This document shows, one piece after another, positions 1 through 5,789 of a DNA stretch of 6,199 nucleotides. The stretch covers positions 1 through 6,199 of the forward strand of contig JBMNNN010000129.1 in NCBI GenBank assembly GCA_050942555.1. The letters run 5' to 3'. Below the pieces are notes generated by a model. The model did no database searches and had not been told where the DNA came from. It saw only the letters and a list, made by a program, of their open reading frames with translations. Both the position numbers and the translations under genes were made by a program. Source of the DNA: JAAYXU01 sp050942555. Lineage in GTDB: Bacteria; Bacillota; Clostridia; Christensenellales; UMGS416. The stretch's first letter is position 1, and every line of letters starts with the position of its first letter.

Positions 1-101
1 ACGGAACAAGGATGCTACTTAAGGCTTTGGGTACCGTTCGTGATACTGTTGCTTCTGCCTGATCTTTTACCCAGAACAACTTGACACGATCGCAAATATT
101 C
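1..101. other. Unassigned left edge upstream of the corA promoter
   Basis: No complete gene is visible here. Frame 1 on the plus strand is open from the window edge to a TGA at 82-84 and would encode a 27-residue hydrophobic tail (core VPFVILLLLPDLL). This could be the C-terminus of a gene cut off by the window, but a stretch this short can easily be open by chance. No intrinsic terminator with a T-run is seen between it and the corA promoter. Confidence 0.3.
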
Positions 102-130
102 TTGCAAATGCGCGACGATTCGCATATAAT
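102..130 (+). promoter_or_regulatory. Sigma-A-type promoter of the corA leader
   Basis: TTGCAA (102-107) and a perfect TATAAT (125-130) are separated by exactly 17 bases, which predicts a transcription start near 137 and a leader of about 160 nt before corA. The spacer carries a 5-bp inverted repeat, ATGCG (108-112) and CGCAT (121-125), lying between the two boxes and touching the -10. A repressor could bind there, but it may be chance. A TTGACA at 81-86 matches the -35 consensus better but is 38 bases from the TATAAT, so it is not its partner. Confidence 0.7.
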
Positions 131-163
131 GACCGTGACCGACCGATTCTGGAGGTGAACACC

Positions 164-250
164 GTGGACGCGGACCCGCGAAGTCTTCATAACCGTCGAA
201 TATTCACCTGCGCAGGGGAGGTGCGGCCCGCGGTGCCTCACCGGGACTAA
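164..250 (+). CDS. Putative 28-residue leader peptide upstream of corA, MgtL-like N-terminus
   Basis: A GTG start at 164 follows GGAGGTG (151-157) with a 6-base gap. The frame runs 28 codons to TAA at 248-250, ending 48 bases before the corA ATG. The peptide starts MDADPRSLHNRR. From family knowledge, the enterobacterial MgtL leader peptide starts with a similar acidic/proline run (MEPDP) followed by a run of arginines; that N-terminus destabilises translating ribosomes at low Mg2+ and so activates the downstream Mg2+ transporter. Salmonella corA also has a short upstream frame (corL). The resemblance, the position before corA and the overlap of codons 16-20 with the switch strand (210-221) make a regulatory peptide more likely than a functional small protein. 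A chance open frame inside a structured RNA remains possible. Confidence 0.6.
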   Translation: MDADPRSLHNRRIFTCAGEVRPAVPHRD

Positions 251-260
251 CGCCCCAATG

Positions 261-298
261 GCCTTCCTCCTTTGCGTCGGTATGGAAGGAGGAAAGGC
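261..298 (+). promoter_or_regulatory. Hairpin sequestering the corA ribosome binding site
   Basis: GCCTT (261-265) pairs with AAGGC (294-298) and CCTCCTT (266-272) pairs with AAGGAGG (286-292). This gives 12 Watson-Crick pairs with a single bulged A (293); a T-G pair (273/285) may extend the stem at the loop. The whole Shine-Dalgarno AGGAGG (287-292) is inside the stem, and the stem ends on the base before the ATG at 299. Such a hairpin should strongly block initiation unless it is opened, so it is a translational off-switch rather than a terminator. No T-run follows it. Confidence 0.8.
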
Positions 299-1237
299 AT
301 GCTTCAGATCATCAAAACGTATCCGGAAGGCCAGCGGCAGCTCGATCGCATCGAGGAGGGCTGCTGGATCAATCTGTCCTGTCCCACTGCCGAGGAGCTG
401 GCCCGCGTCGAGCGGGAGACCGGCGTCCTGGGCGAGTTTCTCCGCGCCGCGCTGGACGAAGAGGAGCGTTCCCGCATCGAATGGGACGAGGATACCGAGC
501 AGGTGCTCATACTCGTGGACATCCCGCGCGTCGAGAAGGAGGGCGGCTCCTTCGTATACACGACGCTGCCATTTGCGCTCATCCATTTAAAAGACTATCT
601 TATCACGGTTTCGCTCGCCGAGTCGTCGCTCGTTCGCAGCTTTCAGGAGGGCGTGGTGCGGGGATTCTATACCAATAAGAAAACCCGCTTCATATACCAG
701 CTCCTCTATCACAACGCCAGCCGGTACCTGCATTATCTCAGGCAGATCGACAAGGCCAGCGACCGCGTCCACGAGGAGCTGCAGAAAAGCTACCGCAACA
801 GGGAGCTGCTGCAGCTTATGGCGCTGGAGAAATCGCTAGTCTATTTCTCGACGTCTCTGAAAGCCAACGAGATGGTGCTCGAGAAGCTCATTAAGGTTAA
901 CTTCATACAGAAGTACCCCGATGATCAGGATCTGCTGGAGGACGTAATCATCGAGAACAAGCAGGCGATCGAAATGTGCTCGATATACCGGGACATACTC
1001 ACGGGCATGATGGACGCGTACGCATCCATCATATCCAACAACCTCAGCATCGTGATGAAGTTCCTGGCTGCCATTACGATTGTGATATCGCTGCCCACGC
1101 TGGTCACGAGCGCGTGGGGCATGAACGTACGAATGCCCTGGGGCGAGCACCCCTGGGGATTCGCGATCGTCTCCGGGCTGTCGGCGGCCATCGCGATTGC
1201 GGCCGGAATCATCATGTGGCGCAAGAAAATGTTTTAA
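299..1237 (+). CDS. corA: CorA family divalent cation (Mg2+/Co2+) transporter
   Basis: A 312-residue protein of normal CorA length that should form a homopentameric inner-membrane channel for Mg2+ (also Co2+ or Ni2+ in some members). Residues 1 to about 245 form the cytoplasmic domain, including the long charged helix expected to line the funnel. TM1 is about 249-272 (FLAAITIVISLPTLVTSAW) and ends in the signature GMN at 274-276; TM2 is about 288-307, followed by the basic tail WRKKMF. The loop reads GMNVRMPWGEHPWGF, closer to the Firmicutes subgroup GMNV..P than to the enterobacterial GMNF..MPE. The ATG at 299 is chosen because AGGAGG (287-292) lies 6 bases upstream; an in-frame TTG at 272 would add nine residues but sits in the stem that hides the ribosome site. 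The gene stands alone, ahead of hairpins. The leader suggests control by Mg2+ or another cation at the level of translation. Family assignment is firm; ion selectivity cannot be read. Confidence 0.95.
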   Translation: MLQIIKTYPEGQRQLDRIEEGCWINLSCPTAEELARVERETGVLGEFLRAALDEEERSRIEWDEDTEQVLILVDIPRVEKEGGSFVYTTLPFALIHLKDYLITVSLAESSLVRSFQEGVVRGFYTNKKTRFIYQLLYHNASRYLHYLRQIDKASDRVHEELQKSYRNRELLQLMALEKSLVYFSTSLKANEMVLEKLIKVNFIQKYPDDQDLLEDVIIENKQAIEMCSIYRDILTGMMDAYASIISNNLSIVMKFLAAITIVISLPTLVTSAWGMNVRMPWGEHPWGFAIVSGLSAAIAIAAGIIMWRKKMF

Positions 1238-1310
1238 GGGGAACCGCCATGGTCCGGCGATTCCCCCGTGGGTCCTTTATGACCGGGAGCCGTATGCCCC
1301 GGTCACTTTA
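1238..1310. terminator. Convergent terminator region, two tandem hairpins
   Basis: Hairpin 1 starts on the base after the corA stop: GGGGAA (1238-1243) with TTCCCC (1261-1266), then after one mismatch CGCC (1245-1248) with GGCG (1256-1259). Hairpin 2 is GACCGGG (1281-1287) with CCCGGTC (1298-1304), followed on the plus strand by ACTTTATTAT and on the minus strand by ATAAAGG. Neither has a long T-run, so termination may be moderate. The oxidoreductase stop codon (1303-1305, -) overlaps the arm of hairpin 2, so one hairpin pair probably serves both convergent transcripts. Confidence 0.6.
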
Positions 1311-2361
1311 TTATATCCACCCAGCACCGCTCCTGCGAGGAGGCGACCAGCGCGTCCAGTACCCGCTGGCACTCGACACCGTCGTCGATCGTCGGGGCAA
1401 GCCCGTCGCCCTCGCCGCGTACGATGTCGATGAATGACTGCATCTGGTTGGAGCGATAGCGCGCGGGCACGCGCACCCAGTGCATTCCCTCGGTGATCCG
1501 GTCCACGTCGCCCAGGCAGACGCACAGTTCGTCGGGGCGGTTCAGGTCGATCGCCAGCGCGCCCGCCGAACCATAGATTTCGAATTTGATCGAGTTCGCG
1601 TTCCCCATCGCGCAGCGGGAAATGGAAAACGTCGCAGCCGCGCCGCCCGACAGCTCGGCCAGGAAGTGACAGTAGTCGTCGGTCTCCACTTCGCCGATCT
1701 CGTCGGAATCAAGCTTCGGCCGCTTCTTTACGAGGATGCCGGTTTGCGCGGTAACCCCGTCGATATCGCCGACGAGGAAGCGGGCCATGTCGATCAGATG
1801 GGACCCCAGGTCGCCCAGCACGCCCGTTCCGGCCATGTCCTTTATGAATCGCCATTCCAGCCGCCGCCCCTCGATGAATGCGCTGGATTTCAGGTACTCG
1901 ACGTAGAGGTTGGCTACCTTGCCAAGCAGCCCGCGGTCCATGATCCATTTCGCGAAGCGCACCGCCGACCGGAACCGGTTGGAGAAGCATACCATCGAGG
2001 GGACGCCCGCGCTTTTCACCGCGTCGCGTATGCGCAGGGCCTCCCCGACGCTCATCGCGATCGGTTTTTCGACGCAGACCGCCTTTCCGGCGCGCGTCGC
2101 GGCGATCGCCATCTCGGCGTGCAGATAGTTGGGCGTGCATATGTCGACCGCGTCGACGTCGGGGCACGCGATGAGCTCACGGTAGTCGCGGAACCTGCGG
2201 TTTTCGGGTATCCCGTACCGCTCGGCGGCCGCCGTGAGCCGTTCCTCGTCGATGTCGCACAGCGCCGTGAGCTTTCCGCCCCGGGCCGCTTCGATGCCCG
2301 GCAGATGCACGCCGCTGGCGATGCCGCCCGCACCGATTAGACCGATTCTTACCTCATTCAT
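1303..2361 (-). CDS. Gfo/Idh/MocA family oxidoreductase
   Basis: A 352-residue cytoplasmic NAD(P)-dependent dehydrogenase of the family that includes inositol dehydrogenase and glucose-fructose oxidoreductase. The N-terminal Rossmann domain (about 1-125) has the dinucleotide motif GAGGIA (10-15), an acidic residue after strand 2 (D36) that favours NAD, and the family's EKP triad (98-100), whose lysine is catalytic. The C-terminal domain (about 130-352) has DLGSHLID, giving the D184/H188 pair of the active site. Length is typical. The ATG at 2361 follows AAAGGAG with a spacing of about 10 bases. It starts 22 bases after the TIM-barrel gene's stop, so the two are almost certainly co-transcribed. 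The pairing of such a dehydrogenase with a xylose-isomerase-like protein is common in inositol and rare-sugar catabolism, where one oxidises and the other isomerises or dehydrates. The actual substrate cannot be read from the sequence. Confidence 0.93.
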   Translation of the reverse strand: MNEVRIGLIGAGGIASGVHLPGIEAARGGKLTALCDIDEERLTAAAERYGIPENRRFRDYRELIACPDVDAVDICTPNYLHAEMAIAATRAGKAVCVEKPIAMSVGEALRIRDAVKSAGVPSMVCFSNRFRSAVRFAKWIMDRGLLGKVANLYVEYLKSSAFIEGRRLEWRFIKDMAGTGVLGDLGSHLIDMARFLVGDIDGVTAQTGILVKKRPKLDSDEIGEVETDDYCHFLAELSGGAAATFSISRCAMGNANSIKFEIYGSAGALAIDLNRPDELCVCLGDVDRITEGMHWVRVPARYRSNQMQSFIDIVRGEGDGLAPTIDDGVECQRVLDALVASSQERCWVDIIK

Positions 2362-2383
2362 TGCCGTGTTTCTCCTTTCCGTA

Positions 2384-3253
2384 CTAGACCATGAAGGGCC
2401 TGAGGAAATCCCGCGCCTTCAGCAGTCCCATCGACCGCCGCTCGCCCGTAAAGAACGGGTCCTCGTTCTCTATGAGTACCGGGCCGTCGTATCCGGCGTC
2501 ATAGAGCGCCTTGAATACCTCCCGCCAGTCTATCCCGCCCCAGCCCGGCAGGCGGTACCGCCAGTCGCGCAGGCCCGGAAGCTGTTTGCCGAATATACCG
2601 CACTCCTCGGCCTGGGACGACGTGATCTCGGCGTCCTTCGCGTGGAACGCATAGACCCGGCTTCCAAACCTGCGCAGCGCCCTGACGATGTCGATCCGCT
2701 GCCAGTACAGGTGCGACGGGTCGAACTCCAGCCCGATCGCCTGCGCGGGGACCGCATCGAACATCGCCTCCCACATCTCGGGGGTATAGCCGATATTGCG
2801 GATCCGCCGCGGGTAGCCCGTCATGTGCGGGCAGTTCTCCAGCGCGATTTTAACGCCCTCGTCCTCGGCGATGCGGGCGTAGCGCGAGAACACCTCGCGA
2901 TACATCGGCAGATTGTCGACAGGGGAGCGATCGGCGTCGCCCCGCGCACATGTCGCTACGATGTCTGTGCCGAACCGGCGCGCCGTCCGGAGCAGCTTTT
3001 CAAAGTAGCGGTTGTTTTCCTTGCGGCGCACGGGGTCGGGGTCCAGATGGTTGACCTTGCTGTAGAGCGTGGCGATCGCTATGCCGTTTTTGGCGCAGAC
3101 CGACAGTATTTCCTCGAGATCCTTTTTTCCGATCGCGTCGATGTCGATGCCAAAGCCGTCGGTTCCGACGTACAGCTCCAGGCACTCAAACCTGTTCGCG
3201 GCGGCAAACGCCACTTCGTCGGGCGAGTATTTTGTCATATATCCAAGCTTCAT
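2384..3253 (-). CDS. Xylose isomerase-like TIM-barrel protein (sugar phosphate isomerase/epimerase)
   Basis: A 289-residue single-domain TIM barrel of the AP endonuclease 2 / IolE-IolI-like family. Likely divalent metal ligands fall at the usual strand ends: E139 in IALENCP, D178 with H181 in GLEFDPSHLYW, H204 in FHAKD, and E262 in VLIENED. These proteins isomerise, epimerise or dehydrate sugars and keto-inositols; the exact reaction is unknown here. The ATG at 3253 is chosen because GGAGGG lies 8 bases upstream. The open frame continues 31 codons further up (to 3346), but that part crosses a palindrome and candidate promoter and is not protein-like. It is followed after 22 bases by the Gfo/Idh/MocA oxidoreductase, so the two form an operon. 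The 139-bp gap to the permease upstream leaves room for a separate promoter. Confidence 0.92.
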   Translation of the reverse strand: MKLGYMTKYSPDEVAFAAANRFECLELYVGTDGFGIDIDAIGKKDLEEILSVCAKNGIAIATLYSKVNHLDPDPVRRKENNRYFEKLLRTARRFGTDIVATCARGDADRSPVDNLPMYREVFSRYARIAEDEGVKIALENCPHMTGYPRRIRNIGYTPEMWEAMFDAVPAQAIGLEFDPSHLYWQRIDIVRALRRFGSRVYAFHAKDAEITSSQAEECGIFGKQLPGLRDWRYRLPGWGGIDWREVFKALYDAGYDGPVLIENEDPFFTGERRSMGLLKARDFLRPFMV

Positions 3254-3277
3254 CGCATATTCCCTCCGGCGATATGT

Positions 3278-3334
3278 AAGCGCCATGGGCGCTTTAGCGT
3301 ATACCAGTATACCCAAAAAAGAGAGGCGCGGGAA
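3278..3334 (-). promoter_or_regulatory. Candidate promoter and palindromes ahead of the isomerase gene
   Basis: On the minus strand TTCCCG (3334-3329) and TATACT (3311-3306) are 17 bases apart, a weak -35 with a good -10. The -10 overlaps two copies of the self-palindromic GTATAC (3299-3304 and 3307-3312) separated by two bases, an arrangement that could be an operator; GntR-type regulators often recognise GTATAC-like cores. Just downstream is a tight hairpin, AAGCGCC (3278-3284) with GGCGCTT (3288-3294), in what would be the 5' untranslated region, 25 bases before the isomerase start. It has no T-run in either direction. No regulator gene is in the window. Confidence 0.35.
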
Positions 3335-3392
3335 GGGACGGACCAATCATATGCTGGTACTTTTCAACCAGAATGGGCCGTTGGCGCGGCGT

Positions 3393-4261
3393 TTATTCTT
3401 TGACCGATCCGATCATGACGCCCTTCACGAAATATTTCTGCAGGAACGGATACAGGCACAGCACCGGCACCGTCGCAACGACGATGCAGGCGTACTTGAC
3501 GATAAGATCCATCGCGGTGCCGAAAGTGTCTCCTCCTCCGCCCAGCATGCTGTCGGTGCTGTTGACGATCAGTATCTCGCGGAGAATCAGCTGCAGAGGA
3601 TATTTGCCGCGATCCTTGAGGTATATGAGCGCGCCGAACCATGCGTTCCAGTGACCTACCGCATAGAAGAGCGCCATGACCGCCATTACCGCCGTGGAAA
3701 GGGGCACGACGATGCGGAGAAGGATCGTAAAGTCATTCGCGCCGTCCAGCTTTGCGGACTCCTCGATGCTGGCGGGAATCGCCATGAACGATGTCCTCAT
3801 GATGATCATGTTCCATGCGCTGATCGCGCCGGGCAGCAGCACTGCCAGTCGGTTATCATAGAGGCCCAGCCCGTTAACGACCAGATAGCTGGGGATCAGG
3901 CAACCCGAGAAGAACATCGTAAACACGATGCCCATCATGAGCGGCTTTTTAAGAAGAAACGATTTGCGCGACAGCGCGTAGGCGGCAAACGTGGTCAAAA
4001 TCATGTTGATCGTTGTGCCTGCTACGACACAAAGAAGCGTATTGGCGCAGCCCGAGAATATCAGCGGGTTTTTCAAAACCAGCCTGTATCCGCCGGTCTC
4101 AAATCCGAGCGGTTTCCATAGAAGCCCGCTGTGGCTCAGCATTTGTCCCGGATCGCTGAAGGACGCGAACACCACATAGACAAACGGATAGACCGTTACG
4201 AAAACCAGCTTGTAATTACAACGGTTTTGATGAAAAGAATGACTTTGTTAAAAAAACCCAT
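3393..4261 (-). pseudogene. Carbohydrate ABC transporter permease, LplC/YtcP type, apparent 1-base frameshift near the 5' end
   Basis: The main open part (4175-3393, 260 codons) is a CUT1-family membrane permease. It begins inside the usual first membrane segment (VFASFSDP) and carries the EAA loop that contacts the ATPase (IPASIEESAKLDGANDFTILLRIVVP written in parts: IPASIEESAKLDGAND, then FTILLRIVVP), several hydrophobic segments, and a C-terminus KYFVKGVMIGSVKE typical of LplC-like proteins. In this frame there is no start codon or ribosome site for a full N-terminus. In another frame, an ATG at 4261 encodes MGFFNKVILFIKTVVITSWF before a TAA at 4198-4196. Adding one T to the TTTT at 4204-4201 would fuse this to FVTVYPFVYVVFASFSDP, giving 289 residues, the normal length with the conserved YPF before SFSDP. 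The nearest Shine-Dalgarno, AAGGAGG (4282-4276), is 14 bases from this ATG, longer than usual. It could be a sequencing error or a decaying gene. No partner permease, binding protein or ATPase is nearby. Confidence 0.85.
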
Positions 4262-4299
4262 GATGAAGCCAGCAACCTCCTTGGAATTTTCCCTCCCCC

Positions 4300-4323
4300 G
4301 CAGCACATAATACGCCCTGCTGC
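4300..4323. repeat. 6-bp inverted repeat upstream of the permease
   Basis: GCAGCA (4300-4305) and TGCTGC (4318-4323) flank 12 bases that contain a minus-strand TATTAT. It lies between the terminator and the permease start, where a promoter or operator would be expected, but no convincing -35 accompanies the TATTAT. It may be an operator or chance. Confidence 0.25.
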
Positions 4324-4325
4324 TG

Positions 4326-4360
4326 TGAAAAAGAGCCGCCCGATGACCGGACAGCTCTTT
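4326..4360 (-). terminator. Intrinsic terminator of the ferritin-like gene
   Basis: On the minus strand AAAGAGC (4360-4354) pairs with GCTCTTT (4336-4330). The stem continues inward through T-G, G-C, T-G and CCG/CGG to a GTCAT loop, about 13 pairs in all, and is followed by a run of T residues. It sits 19 bases after the TAG of the 412-residue gene and should separate that gene from the permease cluster. The plus-strand side ends in CTTTATT and could also stop opposing transcription. Confidence 0.85.
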
Positions 4361-4379
4361 ATTGGAAACCAAATATGCC

Positions 4380-5618
4380 CTAACTCCGCGCGATCTGCGT
4401 ATTGTCGGCCGTCCTGTCGGTCAGCTCCTGTACGGGATTCGTCCGGGACTCCGCGCGGTAGTCCACGCTATATTTCCCCTGATGCCGCGCCACCACCACG
4501 TGGCTTGCCACGGCGTTTATGTCGTGGTTCATCCGGTCCTGGTAGAAGAAAAATTCATGGTCCCGCGGCAGGCCGGGAACCGGGATATATTGTTCCCGGT
4601 TGGCGGTAAGCAGTATCTGCTGGCCCAGTATCTGGCGGACATAGTCGCGGGTGTCGTGGAACTGAAGGAGCTTGGGGAACGCGCCGCCCGGTATGACCTG
4701 CTGCCAGTCCTTGCTTTCGTACTGCATGAGGAGATCGGCGGCCTTGTGAAGATGCGCGATTTCGTGATCCAGATGCATTTTCCATATCGACTTTATGTTC
4801 TCGTCCAGCTCATCCTGATAGAATGAATAGTAGAGATAGCACTCCATGTACTCGTGCAGCAGCAGGTTCTCAAGCCATGTGCAGCGGGGATCCAGCAGCG
4901 AGCCGTAATGGCTGACATGCTGCTCCTCGATCATCGCGATCTCCAGGTACAGCTGCCGCCCCAGATCGTTGTAATAGGTGTTTCCAAGGTTCATATAGAA
5001 GTTCATCGTCTGCTGCTCGCCCGAGGTGATGATGAGCGTATTGAGCTTGGTGCGAATGTCGGCCGTCTGAAAGTCCACGGGGCTTTTTACCGAGTCGTAC
5101 GGGTACCGGTGCTCGGCGATCGTCGGCCGTCCGGGCGTTATGTCCACATAGCTTTTCACGAGATTTTGCGCCGGTATCTGTGCGTCCAGATCCAGCAGGT
5201 TCGCGTACCGGTACAGATGATCGAAGTCCTCTAAGAGCGCGAAGTCCAGCGCCTGCTTGACATAGGGGTTGGGCTCGTTCTGCGCGAGCCAGGCGGTCAG
5301 ATCCACCGCGACATGCTCGTACCCGATGGTCGTCTCCAGCGGGGTCTCATCGATCGGTTTGAGCCAGTTGATGCGCTTTTGGTGCTGCTGCTCGATGCGG
5401 CGGGACAGGGCGAGCTCCCTGCGCAGATCATTGTTCTGGCAGTTGCGGTGAAACTGGTGCTTGAACAGCGCCGACTCCACCTCGATGCCGTTCATGAGTA
5501 TGATCCGAATCTTTGTATAAGGATCGACGGTCTGCTTGTTGTACGGAGCCGGGTACAGCGTAGCCCAGTCCATGATGCCGTCTTCGATATTGATCGGTTT
5601 TATTTCAAACGGGTTCAT
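4380..5618 (-). CDS. Uncharacterised ferritin-like (putative diiron) protein
   Basis: A 412-residue, mostly helical soluble protein whose exact family I do not recognise. It has three ExxH motifs of the kind that bind paired metal ions in ferritin-like four-helix bundles: E76-QQ-H79 in helix RRIEQQHQKRINWL, E231-EQ-H234 in IEEQHVSHYGSLL, and E286-IA-H289 in DHEIAHLHKAADLL. A further acidic/histidine helix is LLEDFDHLYRYANLL (E130, H134), and HEYMEC near 255-260 may add ligands. No signal peptide or membrane segment is seen. The last 110 residues or so (RDYVRQILGQQ onward) look like an added tail, and the final 25 are polar and probably disordered. The ATG at 5618 follows AAGGAG with a 7-base gap. 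The gene is a single transcription unit, with a terminator downstream and a divergent gene upstream. A role in oxidative or metal stress is suggested only by the fold; a non-catalytic or sporulation-related role is equally open. Confidence 0.72.
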   Translation of the reverse strand: MNPFEIKPINIEDGIMDWATLYPAPYNKQTVDPYTKIRIILMNGIEVESALFKHQFHRNCQNNDLRRELALSRRIEQQHQKRINWLKPIDETPLETTIGYEHVAVDLTAWLAQNEPNPYVKQALDFALLEDFDHLYRYANLLDLDAQIPAQNLVKSYVDITPGRPTIAEHRYPYDSVKSPVDFQTADIRTKLNTLIITSGEQQTMNFYMNLGNTYYNDLGRQLYLEIAMIEEQHVSHYGSLLDPRCTWLENLLLHEYMECYLYYSFYQDELDENIKSIWKMHLDHEIAHLHKAADLLMQYESKDWQQVIPGGAFPKLLQFHDTRDYVRQILGQQILLTANREQYIPVPGLPRDHEFFFYQDRMNHDINAVASHVVVARHQGKYSVDYRAESRTNPVQELTDRTADNTQIARS

Positions 5619-5789
5619 TTTTTCGCTCCTTTTTGTTTATTCTTTACTATCTTTCAACAGAGCTTCGGGTTCTATGCGACAGCGGGTTGTTCGCGTGTTT
5701 TCCGCGTCTTATTTTTGCGGTAATAATCCGGCGGGAAAATCAAATACTAGGCAGAGACAAAATCAAATACCGTAAAGGAGTTGAGTCGA
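5619..5789. promoter_or_regulatory. Divergent intergenic region between the ferritin-like gene and glsB-like gene
   Basis: This AT-richer 171-bp region must hold promoters for both directions. The best plus-strand pair I can see is TTGTTC (5687-5692) and TATTTT (5710-5715) with a 17-base spacer, which is weak. No convincing minus-strand promoter was found. A small inverted repeat, CCGC (5702-5705) with GCGG (5717-5720), overlaps the plus candidate. A sigma-B-like reading (GTTTTC then GGTAAT) has too long a spacer (16). Confidence 0.3.

Larger units (their letters stand above)
146..298 (+). promoter_or_regulatory. Structured corA leader, candidate bistable translational switch
   Basis: Several helices can be read directly. 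Helix A pairs AGGTGAA (153-159) with TTCACCT (203-209) and covers the leader peptide's own Shine-Dalgarno. Helix B pairs 210-221 (GCGCAGGGGAGG) with 266-277 (CCTCCTTTGCGT), 12 contiguous pairs including three G-U, and could stack directly on helix A. Helix C pairs 261-272 with 286-298 and hides the corA Shine-Dalgarno. B and C both use 266-272, so they exclude each other. A smaller hairpin, CGGTG (231-235) with CACCG (239-243), lies at the end of the leader frame. A third alternative, 218-224 with 233-239, would compete with B. I do not recognise a known metal riboswitch (M-box, yybP-ykoY) in this sequence. Inference: B is the ON state and C the OFF state, chosen by whether a ribosome translates through 210-221. 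Confidence 0.6.

Noticed and set aside
81..86. TTGACA as the -35 of the corA promoter
   Set aside because: It is 38 bases from the TATAAT and has no acceptable -10 at 16-18 bases; TTGCAA at 102 is correctly spaced.
129..158. ATG-started mini-frame within the corA promoter
   Set aside because: Its ATG overlaps the -10 box, so it would not be in the transcript.
137..260. Known M-box or yybP-ykoY metal riboswitch
   Set aside because: I could not find the conserved blocks of either; a NiCo-type or unknown aptamer cannot be excluded by eye, so Rfam covariance models should decide.
272..298. TTG start for corA adding nine residues
   Set aside because: The added codons overlap the Shine-Dalgarno and its hairpin; the ATG at 299 has ideal spacing from AGGAGG.
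3254..3346. N-terminal extension of the TIM-barrel protein
   Set aside because: GGAGGG 8 bases before the ATG at 3253 marks the start, and the extension runs through a palindrome and candidate promoter.
2234..3403. Long plus-strand open frames opposite the sugar genes (also 3069-4121 and 1480-2340)
   Set aside because: They are antisense shadows of GC-rich genes with clear family motifs on the minus strand; their translations are compositionally odd and lack ribosome sites.
5697..5724. Sigma-B-like promoter for the glsB-like gene (GTTTTC ... GGTAAT)
   Set aside because: The 16-base spacer is longer than the usual 12-15 and the -10 match is partial.
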